The position numbers and the translations under genes were made by a program. The notes under the pieces are model-generated. The model was not told the DNA's origin, searched no databases, and saw nothing but the letters and a program-made list of their open reading frames with translations. This document shows, piece after piece, positions 11,140 through 19,759 of a stretch of 64,000 bases of DNA (positions within the stretch are counted from its first letter, which is position 1; the number at the start of each line of letters is the position of its first letter). The stretch lies in assembly GCF_902686445.1 (NCBI RefSeq), contig NC_062227.1, positions 30,310,777 through 30,374,776 on the forward strand, given 5' to 3'. This stretch comes from Sciurus carolinensis (taxonomy: Eukaryota > Chordata > Mammalia > Rodentia > Sciuridae).

Positions 11140-12334
11140 ATCAAAATTCGAGGCTGTGATGGAATCACCCCTACCCACAACACAGATGAGGAAAGTATCA
11201 TGAGGGAAATAACAATCATTTCGACATTCAAGGGGTCAAGGTTTGGAAAAAAGTAAAACATTAATATGACACAAAAGTGGACATACACAAACTCTCTCCT
11301 AAAGGTTTTCCTGTATTTTTAAATAAGCAACATATCAAATCATGAAACTAAGAAGGGAGCCTCATATTCTATTTAATAAGCAGATGACTGACTTATTCTA
11401 ATGCTGGATTTATAATTCTTTTGATGGATCTCTAAAGAAAGTATTTTTATGTATTATTTTTAAACAATTGTACAATAGCATGACACCATTGTGGTCTGCT
11501 TTAAAGATCACATATTCTCTATTATAATGCAAATCTATATCCTGTTTATAACTGAAAGTTTACCAAGTAATACAAAGTACTAACAATGCATTTGTTGTGG
11601 GCCCTGTGTGCCCCTCTGTCAGAGAATAAAATCACACTGAGGAAATCTTCAATTAAATTTTATTTTAAAGGAAAACACCACTATAATAAAAGCCTTAACA
11701 ACCCTCCTATTCTCAGATTCACTTTTCAATCACTCAGTGTCACTATTGGAGAGGGGGCTATATAGGTGACTGTCTCCTCTGGCCTGCAACTGAAGTCGTC
11801 CTGGTGCTCAACCACTGAATTATACTGAATCCCTAGAGTCAATACTGATCCCAGGAAAAGGTGGAATGCCAGATGCATTGCTTAAAAGAGGGCTATGGTT
11901 TCTTCGTTTTTCTCCATCATCCCATTCCTTACTCTCCCTGGCACAAATCCATGGTTTCTGAGCAGTATACATAGGAAGGCACCATCTCCATTGGACAAGG
12001 GAGTAAACCAACTACCAAAGAGCTGAAGAGGGATGGAACCAGAACAACTGACTCACACACCACAGCTTGAACCACTAGACCAAGCTTCCGCCCTGAGAGG
12101 GAGATGAATCAGTCAACGGTGATTCATCTCACAAGGGAAATGTGTTTTCTCTAGAATGGAGAGGTTCATTTTAAACATATCAATACAGAAATGTTAAAAA
12201 TAATGAAAAGAACAGACTGTTTCAGTTCAACAGTCATGTAGACTTTTCAATTACATACCAATATATACTCTCACATGATCTGAAAACACAATAGAGGGAA
12301 CATTGTTTATGGAAACATCTGAAAAAACTATCAA
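11140..12334. other. Unassigned DNA with a tRNA-promoter-like stretch and a hairpin
   Basis: No gene. On the minus strand about 12095 to 12035 there is an A-box-like tggtctagtggttcaag and a B-box-like ggttccatcc about 40 bases later, so this could be a tRNA-derived SINE or MIR relic. A perfect 11-base inverted repeat (GAGATGAATCA, 8-base loop) lies at 12101-12130. The rest holds nothing I recognise. Confidence 0.35.
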
Positions 12335-12500
12335 TTTTTTTTAAAAAATTATAGTTGACAAATGACAGATTGTAATTATTTATGGTGTACAATGGATATG
12401 TTATAAACACACATATTATAAAGTGATTAAATCAAACTAATTAACATTTCCATCACCTTACATCCTTTAATAATGTCAAAATTCACCAAAAAAGTAAAAG
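12335..12500 (-). repeat. L1M 3' UTR fragment, antisense
   Basis: tatagttgacaaatgacag ... tttatggtgtacaatggatatg ... tgattaaatcaaactaattaacatttccatcacc matches the widespread mammalian L1M 3' UTR sequence in the reverse direction. Confidence 0.6.
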
Positions 12501-12714
12501 AATATTCACTTTAATTTATTTAAATTAAATAAACCAAGACCTAAGAACATGTTAACTTTTAAACAAGCAAATGGTCATGCAAGCAAAATTTTTTTAAATT
12601 TATTTTTATTGTAAATAAATGGGATACATGTTGTTTCTATTTGTACATGGAGTAACAGCATACCATTTGCATAATCATACATTCACATAGGGTAATGAGG
12701 TTTGATTCATTCTG

Positions 12715-15700
12715 TTATTTTTTCCTTCCCTCCACCCCTCCCACCCCTCTTTTAACTCTATATAGTCCCTCCTTCCTCCATTCTTGCCCCCCTCCCATTT
12801 CTTGTGCTATGGGAGTCCTGTTAAGGAAGTCTGATCCTAAGCCAACAAGTTGAAGATTTGGACCTACTTTTTCTTCTTTAAGATGCAGGGTCTCTGGTCT
12901 CATTTCAAGGTCCTTGATCCATCGTGAGTTGAGTTTTGTGCAGGGTGAGCGATAGGGGTTTAGTTTCATTCTGTTGCATATGGATTTCCAGTTTTCCCAG
13001 CACCATTTCTTGAAAAGGCTATCTTTTCTCCATTGCATATTTTTGGCACCTTTGTCTAGTATGAGAAAATTGTATTTATTTGGGTTTGTGTCCGTGTCCT
13101 CTATTCTGTACCATTGATCTACCTGTCTATTTTGGTGCCAATACCATGCCGTTTTTGTCACTATTGCTTTGTAGTAGAGTTGAAGTTCTGGTATTGTGAT
13201 ACCCCCCATTTCATTCTTCCTGCTAAGGACTGCTTTAGCTACTCTGGGTTTCTTATTCTTCCAGATGAATTTCATGATTGCTTGCTCTATTTCTCTAAGG
13301 TATGTCATTGGGATTTTAATTGGAATTGCATTGAATCTGTATAGCACTTTTGGTACTATGGCCATTTTGACAATATTAATTCTGCCTATCCAAGAACATG
13401 GGAGATCTTTCCATCTTCTAAGGTCTTCCTCAATTTCTTTCTTCAATGTTTTGTAATTTTCATTGTAGAGATCTTTTACCTCTTTGGTTAGATTGATTCC
13501 CAAGGTTTTTTTTTTTTTTTTTTTTGAGGCTATTGCAAATGGAGTTGTTTTCCTCATTTCCCTTTCAACTGTTTCGTCACTTGCATATAAAAATGCTTTA
13601 GATATATGAGTGTTGATTTTATAGCCTACTATTTTGCTGAATTCATTGATTAGGTCTAGAAGTTTTCTAGAGGAGGTTTTTGGATCCTCTAAATAAAGAA
13701 TCATGTCATCAGTAAATAGTGACAGCTTAAGTTCTTCTTCTCCTATTCGTATCCTTTTAATTTCTTTGATCTGCCTAATTGCTCTGGCTAGAGTTTCGAG
13801 GACAATGTTGAATAGAAGTGGTGAAAGAGGACATCCCTGTCTTGTTCCCATTTTTAAAGGGAATGGTTTCAGTTTTTCTCCATTAAGAATGATGTTGGCC
13901 ATGGGCTTAGCATAAATACCCTTTACAATGTTGAGGTATGTTCCTACTACCCCTATTTTTTCTAGTGTTTTGAGCATGAAGGGGTGTTGTATTTTGTCGA
14001 ACGCTTTCTCCGCATCAATTGAAATAACCATATGATTCTTATCCTTTAGTCTATTGACATGATGGATTATGTTTATTGATTTACAGATGTTAACCCATCC
14101 TTGCATTCCAGGGATGAACCCCACTTGATCATGGTACACGATTTTCTTAATATGTTTTTGGATATGGTTTGCCAATATTTTGTTAAGGATCTTTGCATCT
14201 ATATTCATCAAGAATATTGGTCTAAAATTTTCTTTCCTTGATGTGTCTTTTCCTGGTTTGGGTATGAGGGTGATATTAGCTTCATAGAATGAGTTTGGTA
14301 GGGTACTCTCCTTTTCTATTTCCTGGAATACTTTGAGAAGTATTGGAATGAGTTCTTCTTTGAAGGTCTTATAGAACTCGGCTAAGAATCTGTCTGGTCC
14401 TGGCTTTTCTTGGATGGTAGATTTTTAATGACTTCTTCTATTTCATTGCTTGATAGTGATCTGTTTAAATTGTGTATGTCCTCCTGGTTCAGTTTGGGAG
14501 GAGCATATGCCTCTAGAAATTTGTCAATGTCTTCGGTAGTTTCTGTTTTGTTGGAATACAGATTTTCAAAGTAACTTCTCATTATGTTCTGTATCTCAGT
14601 GGTGTCTGTTGTGATATTTCCTTTTTCATCACAAATTTTAGTAATTTGAGTTTTCTCTCTCCTCTTTGTTAGTGTGGCTAAGGGTTTGTCTATTTTGTTT
14701 ACTTTCTCAAAGAACCAACTTTTTGTTTTGTCAATTTTTTGAATTGTTTCTTTTGTTTCAATTTCATTGATTTCAGCTCTGATTTTAATTATTTCCTGTC
14801 TTCTACTACTTTTGCTGTTATTCTGTTCTTCTTTTTCTAGGGCTTTGAGCTGTAATGTTAGGTCATTTAGTTGTTGACTTTTCATTCTTTTCTGGAATGC
14901 GCTCCATGCAATGAATTTTCCTCTTAGTACTGCTTTCATAGTGTCCCAGAGATTTTCATATGTTGTATCTTCATTCTCATTGACATTGAAGAATTTTTTT
15001 ATCTCCACCCTGATGTTTTTTGTTATCCATGTTTCATTCAATAGCATATTATTTAGTCTCCAGGTGTTGGAATAATTTCTGTTTTTTATTTTGTCATTGA
15101 TTTCTATACTCAGTCCATTATGATCTGATAGAACACAAGGCAGTATCTATTTTTTTGCATTTCCTAAGGACTGCTTTGTGGCATAACATATGGTTTATTT
15201 TCGAGAAGGTTCCATGTGCTGCTGAGAAGAAAGTGAATCTGCTCGTTGATGGATGGAATATTCTATATATGTCTACTAAGTCTAGGTTATTGATTGCATT
15301 ATTGAGTTCTATGGTTTCTTTGGTTGATTTTTGTGTGGAAGATCTATCTAGTGGTGACAGCAGTGCATTAAAGTCACCCAGACTTATTGTGTTGTGGTCT
15401 ATGTGATTCCTGAAATTGAGAAGGATTTGTTTGATGTACAGGGATGCACCATTGTTTGGGGCATAAATATTTACTATCATTATGTCTTCCTGATTTATGG
15501 TTCCCTTAAGCAGTATGAAATGTCCTTCTTTATCCCTTCTGACTAACTTTGGCTTGAAGTCCACTTTAGCTGATATAAGGATGAAACCCCCAATTTTATA
15601 CTGATTCCATGTGCGTGGTAGGTTTTTTCCCATCCTTTCACCTTTAGTCTGTGGATGTCTTTTTCTATGAGATGAGTCTCTTGCAGGCAGCATATTGTTG

Positions 15701-15806
15701 GGTCTTTCTTTTTAATCCAATCTGCCAGTCTATGTCTTTTGATTGATGAGTTTAGGCCATTAACATTCAGGGTTATTATTGAGATATGATTTGTATTCTC
15801 AGTCAT
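12715..15806 (-). pseudogene. ORF2: L1 ORF2 (endonuclease and reverse transcriptase), disabled and C-terminally deleted
   Basis: The endonuclease starts at 15806 (HISIITLNVNGLNS, CLQETHL), shifts frame at about 15600-15690, and continues with GDFNALLSPLDRS; the usual KIDH motif reads KINH. Another frame break comes near 15120 just at the SDHN motif, and a third near 14400. The RT domain is then open for 498 codons (14211 to 12715): [36 protein letters not shown], and a catalytic box reading LSLFTDDM where L1s normally have FADD. A lysine run (K6) is encoded by A20 at 13506-13525. After [12 protein letters not shown] the frame jumps into 3' UTR sequence, so roughly 240 C-terminal residues, including the Cys-rich segment, are missing. 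Intact ORF2p nicks DNA and copies L1 RNA at the nick; this copy cannot encode it. Breaks are frameshifts, substitutions and one deletion. Confidence 0.92.
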
Positions 15807-15861
15807 TTGGCTTATTTTTGGTTTTTAAGTTGTCATGGTTTCTCCTTTGAGTGGTTTTTCT

Positions 15862-16887
15862 CTAAGGTAGTTCCTCCCTTTGCTGACCTCCATTGTTGTT
15901 TTTCATTTCCTCCTCATGGAATATTTTGTTGAGAACATTCTGTAGCGCAGGCTTTCTATTTGTAAATTCTTTTAACTTTTGTTTATCATGGAAGGATTTT
16001 ATTTCATCTTCAAATCTGAAGGTTAGTTTTGCTGGGTATAGGATTCTTGGTTGGCAACCATGTTCTTTTAGAGCTTGAAATACATTGTTCCAGACCCTTC
16101 TAGCTTTTAGAGTCTGGGTTGAGAAGTCGGCTGCTATCCATTTTTGTCTCCCCCATGTAATCTGATGCTTTTCTCTCGTGGCCTTCAAAATCTTATCTTT
16201 ATTTTGAATGTTAGGCATTTTCATTACAATGTGCTTTGGTGTGGATCTGTTGTGATTTTGTGCATTTGGTGTTCTGTAAGCTTCTTGTATTTGATTTTCT
16301 ATTTCATTCTTCAGGTTTGAGAAATTTTCTGCTATTATTTCATTGAATAGGTTGTTCATTCCTTTGGTTTGTATCTCTGTGCCTTCCTCGATCCCAATAA
16401 TTCTTAAATTTGGTCTTTTCATGATGTCCCATAGTTCTTGGAGATTCTGTTCATGATTTCTTACCATCTTCTCTGTGTGGGCAACTTTATTTTCAAGATT
16501 CAATATTTTGTCTTCATTGTCTGAGGTTCTGTCTTCCAAGTGGTCTAGTCTTTTGGTGATGCTTTCCATTGAGTTTTTTATTTGATTTATTGTTTCCTTC
16601 ATTTCAAGGATTTCCATTTGTTTGTTTGTTTGTTTGTTGAGAATCTCTATCTCTTTGTTGAAATGATCTTTTGCTTCCTGCGGGTGCTCTTTCAGCTTAT
16701 TGGTATTATCATTCATTGCCTGCATTTGCTCTCTTATCTCATCCTTTACTTCGTGAATTATCTTAATCATGTATAATCTGAAGTCCTTTTCTGACATTTC
16801 TTCTAACATACTGTCATTGGATTCTACTAATATAGAATCTAGATTTGTTTGGATCATTTTCTTCCCTTGTTTTTTAATGTTGTTCAT
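15862..16887 (-). CDS. ORF1: L1 ORF1 protein (RNA-binding chaperone), 341 codons, intact
   Basis: This is the only long uninterrupted element gene in the window. The 341-residue protein is the usual length for mammalian ORF1p. Residues about 75-155 are a heptad-rich coiled coil (ETINQIKNSMESITKRLDHL, LENKVAHTEKMV), which forms the trimer. Residues about 158-240 are the RRM-like domain, opening with RPNLRIIGIEEG and including KHIVMKMPNI. Residues about 246-310 are the C-terminal domain, with TLKARRVWNNVFQALKEHG, YPAKLTF and EIKSFHDKQKLKEF. ORF1p coats L1 RNA, acts as a nucleic-acid chaperone and is required for L1 retrotransposition in cytoplasmic ribonucleoprotein particles. The N-terminal part is short and lysine-rich. 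The gene sits directly downstream of the L1 5' UTR, which would be its promoter. A near-identical but broken relative lies at 36591-37554. Whether it is expressed cannot be told from sequence. Confidence 0.9.
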   Translation of the reverse strand: MNNIKKQGKKMIQTNLDSILVESNDSMLEEMSEKDFRLYMIKIIHEVKDEIREQMQAMNDNTNKLKEHPQEAKDHFNKEIEILNKQTNKQMEILEMKETINQIKNSMESITKRLDHLEDRTSDNEDKILNLENKVAHTEKMVRNHEQNLQELWDIMKRPNLRIIGIEEGTEIQTKGMNNLFNEIIAENFSNLKNEIENQIQEAYRTPNAQNHNRSTPKHIVMKMPNIQNKDKILKATREKHQITWGRQKWIAADFSTQTLKARRVWNNVFQALKEHGCQPRILYPAKLTFRFEDEIKSFHDKQKLKEFTNRKPALQNVLNKIFHEEEMKNNNGGQQREELP

Positions 16888-18001
16888 GTATCTTCCCCTC
16901 TAGCAGTGCAGATCTGGGGTATTGCAGATTTCCCCTATAGGCTTATAGTGGCCCCTATAGGTTTCCAAAACCCTTTCTTTAAGGGGAGATCGATATTAGC
17001 AGTGCCCAATTCAGGCACTATGCAATCCTAGACCCTATGAGGATGAAAACAAAATTGTCATAATAAACAGAATGAGTTCAAATATTATCTTCAGTAAAAC
17101 AAACAGATTTGCAATAAGGTCTGCAATTTCAAATGGAGGACAAAGAGGATGCAGAGGGATGTAGAATGTGGCTCTTAATTGGATAAGAAAAGAATATACA
17201 GAAGTTCTAGATAATAGAAAGGGTGAGAGTGTCATCAAAAGAAATTGGATGTTAGCATGCAAAAAAGGGAGAAAGAGACTCTGAGGGAACAGGTAAAGAA
17301 AAGGAAAAGAGCGCAAGAAAAGTAAAGAAATAAAACCTTAAATTTTTTCAATAAGGAGAAAAAAGAAAATCTAAGTATAACAGTCATATAGTAATGAAAC
17401 CTCCCAGAGTTCAGTAGCCTGATGCATGAAAGGCACCTGACAATGAGCTTCAAGCCTCCAGCAGGCGTCTCAGGATGGGTTTTTCCCCACCTAAAGATCG
17501 GAGCTACGGCTTCCAGGATTATCCAAGATGGCCGCTCTGGCTTCGAAACGTGTTGGCAAATGGGGAGCTGCAGCTCAGGGCGTGGCTGTGGTCAGCAGGA
17601 GGTCCTGGAGGCGGGATGCGGTTGGTCAGGCAGGGGTCCTGGAGGTTGGGTGTGTTTGGTGTGGTTGCGGGATCCTCGAGGCTGGGTGTAATCAATCAGT
17701 CGGTCTGGGGTCCTGGTGATAGGGCGCAGTCAGTTGGTGTGGGGGTCCTGGCAGCAGAGAGCAGTCAGTCGATGTGAGGGTCCCAGAGGCAGGGAGTGAT
17801 CAGTCGGGCTGAGGGATCCTGAGACGGGGCTCAGTCAGTCTGGCCAGGGGTCCTATGGGGCCTGGCTGTTATCTCAAAATGGCAGCAGCCACGTGTAATC
17901 AAACCTGCAGGTACTATCACAGTGAACTTCCAGGCAACAGCAGGCAGCTGGTGCTCCACTGGCGGTCGGCAATCAGTTTGCTGACTGTTGTCGAACAATC
18001 T
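16888..18001 (-). promoter_or_regulatory. L1 5' UTR (internal promoter region)
   Basis: This GC-richer stretch upstream of ORF1 occupies the place of the L1 internal promoter. YY1-like cores are present: gccatcttgg on the minus strand (plus-strand caagatggcc at 17524-17533) and gccattttg (plus-strand caaaatggc at 17874-17882). YY1 sites position transcription start in human L1; whether they do so here is inference. It includes the tandem array at 17602-17854. Confidence 0.7.
17602..17860 (-). repeat. Tandem array of about 35-bp units in L1 5' UTR
   Basis: On the plus strand eight units start with gtcct/atcct/gtccc at 17602, 17636, 17672, 17710, 17745, 17780, 17816 and 17850, spaced 34, 36, 38, 35, 35, 36 and 34 bases. 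Several units carry a cagtcagt-like segment in the same place (tcaatcagt, cagtcagt, cagtcagt, tcagtcag). Rodent L1s are known for tandem 5' monomers, but mouse ones are about 200 bases. Confidence 0.8.
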
Positions 18002-18507
18002 GCAAAATTTTTTAAAGAGTAATGTTAGACTCTGGCAAAATCACAAGAAAACTTTTATTATAAATAAATTTGGCACAAACAACTTGCTAAATTGGTATAA
18101 TAATTAATAAATATGATGTCTGGCACTTATTGAATGCAATTTTTATAACAGCCTTCAAAATAAATATTACCTGCATTTTATTAAAGCAGTATCAGTTCAA
18201 GAAAACTTGAACCTTGGTAAAGGTGGAGTAACCTGTTCTGAATGTTTTTAAATTCATGCTTAAGCTATTCTGGTTCCAAAATAACCCTAACTTTTCTCCA
18301 CTATTCCATACTCTAACTCTGAAATATCTGAAGCTAATCCAGATCCTAAGCAATGGGATACTGATTATTGACATTGAAAAAAAATCAGTGAATTGTGTGC
18401 TGTGTATGAGCAAGAAAAGAAAATCCTCTCTCTCTCTCTGTCACACACACAAACATAACAGATACACCAAGCACACAAAATTAGTGACTGAAATGTATAC
18501 GTTCTTT

Positions 18508-19741
18508 CTATGTTTTTATTAGTATATTATAGTTAAACATATTATTAGAGCTCATTTTGACATGATCTTATATGCATAGTGTACAATTTGCTCTAATTCA
18601 GTCCCTAGTATTTCCTCTTTCCCTTCCCTCTTCCCACCCCCTGTTTCCCTTCTACTCTACTGGCCTTCCTTCTATTGATTTATAGTTTTGTAATTAGTAC
18701 TTTATAGATATATGTAACATTGAAATTCACTGTGGTATCTTCATATGCATACATAGCATAACTTGACCAATTTAATTCCACTTCTCGCGATTTCCTGCCC
18801 CTCCTTCCTTCCCATAAATGCCCTTCCTTTGCTCCACTAATCTCTATTCAATTTTCATGGGATCACCCACTTCCATGTATGAGGAAAACATTCAATCCTT
18901 TACTTTATGAATCTGGTTTATTCCATTTAGCATAATGTTCTCCAGTTTCATCCATTTACAAACAATGCCATAATTGATTTTCTTTTATTCCACTTAACCA
19001 CTGAGCCACATCCCCAGCCCTTTTTTTATTTTTTATTTTTTTCATTTAGAGACAGGGTATTGCTGAGTTGCTTAGGACGTTGATAAGTTGCTGAGACTGA
19101 CTTTGAACTCACAGTCCTCCTGCCTCAGTCTCCTGAGCTACTGGGATTACAGGCATGTACCACCATACCCAGCACAATTTCATTCTTCTTTATGGCTGAA
19201 TAAAACTTCATTCTGTATATATATAACACATTTTCTTTGTCCATTCATCTGTGATGGGCACCTGGGCTGGTTCCATAACTTGGGAGAAGATCTTTGCTAG
19301 ATGCTCCCCTGACAGAGGATTAATATCTAGAATATACAAAAAAAAAACTTAGCATCAAAAAAAAAAAATACCCTGATTAATAAATGGGTAAAAGAACTAA
19401 ACAGACACTTCTCAAAAATAGAAATCCAAATGGCCGACAAGTATATAAAAAGTATTCAACATCCCTAACAATCAGGGAAGTGCAAATCAAAACTACATTG
19501 AAATTTCATCTCACTTCAATCAGAATGGCAATTGGGAATACAAATAATCATAAATGCTAGCAAGGACGTGGGGGGAAAGGTACACTCATACACTGGTGGT
19601 GGGTCTGCAAATTAGTACAACCACTCTATTGAGACTAGGAATGGAACCACCGGATGAGCCAGTCACTCCCTCCTCAGTATTTACCCAAAAGAACTAAAAT
19701 CAGCATACTAAAGTGATGCAGTCACATCAATGTTTATAGCA
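18508..19741 (-). mobile_element. L1 insertion with 5' inversion (twin priming)
   Basis: Bases 18508 to about 19280 are L1 3' end in antisense orientation, while about 19281-19741 are the adjoining upstream ORF2 segment in sense orientation. The sense piece ends at catcaatgtttatagcag, and the antisense piece starts a few tens of bases further along ORF2, so together they are one L1 whose 5' half is flipped. The whole is flanked by one pair of target-site duplications, gaaatgtatacgttcttt (18490-18507) and gaaatgtatgtgttttta (19742-19759), 15 of 18 identical with the differences all transitions. This is the product expected of twin priming during L1 integration. Confidence 0.87.
18980..19175 (-). 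mobile_element. B1-ID type SINE, antisense, inside the inverted L1
   Basis: The reverse complement gives a B1/7SL-like head (gtaatcccagtagctcagg, aggcaggaggactgtgag) followed by an ID-like tail (ggctggggatgtggctcagtgg ttaag). It interrupts the L1 at the block that normally reads ccataatttcattcttc. Flanking duplications are imperfect. Confidence 0.85.
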
Positions 19742-19759
19742 GAAATGTATGTGTTTTTA

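Larger units (their letters stand above)
12596..18001 (-). mobile_element. L1: Nearly full-length L1 LINE (about 5.4 kb), antisense
   Basis: Reading on the minus strand from 18001 there is a GC-rich 5' UTR (18001-16888), an intact ORF1 (16887-15862), a short spacer, a broken ORF2 (15806-12715) and a G-rich 3' UTR ending in an A-rich tail at 12596. Target-site duplications flank it: gcaaaatttttt at 12583-12594 (T-run shared with the tail) and 18002-18013. An internal deletion removes the C-terminal end of ORF2 and part of the 3' UTR, explaining why it is shorter than the usual 6-7 kb. The intact ORF1 and readable ends suggest a relatively young copy. Loss of L1 activity has been reported in ground squirrels, so the age of such copies is of interest. 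Confidence 0.93.

Noticed and set aside
12030..12095. A functional tRNA gene on the minus strand
   Set aside because: Only A-box- and B-box-like words are present; no cloverleaf pairing or acceptor stem is apparent, so a decayed SINE is more likely.
12715..14211. A 498-codon reverse transcriptase frame as a possible domesticated host gene
   Set aside because: It is continuous with L1 ORF2, sits inside a delimited L1 with duplications, lacks an altered catalytic context beyond ordinary decay, and runs into L1 3' UTR.
17602..17860. CRISPR-like regular repeats
   Set aside because: Units are imperfect and directly adjacent with no unique spacers, the DNA is mammalian, and the array lies in an L1 5' UTR.
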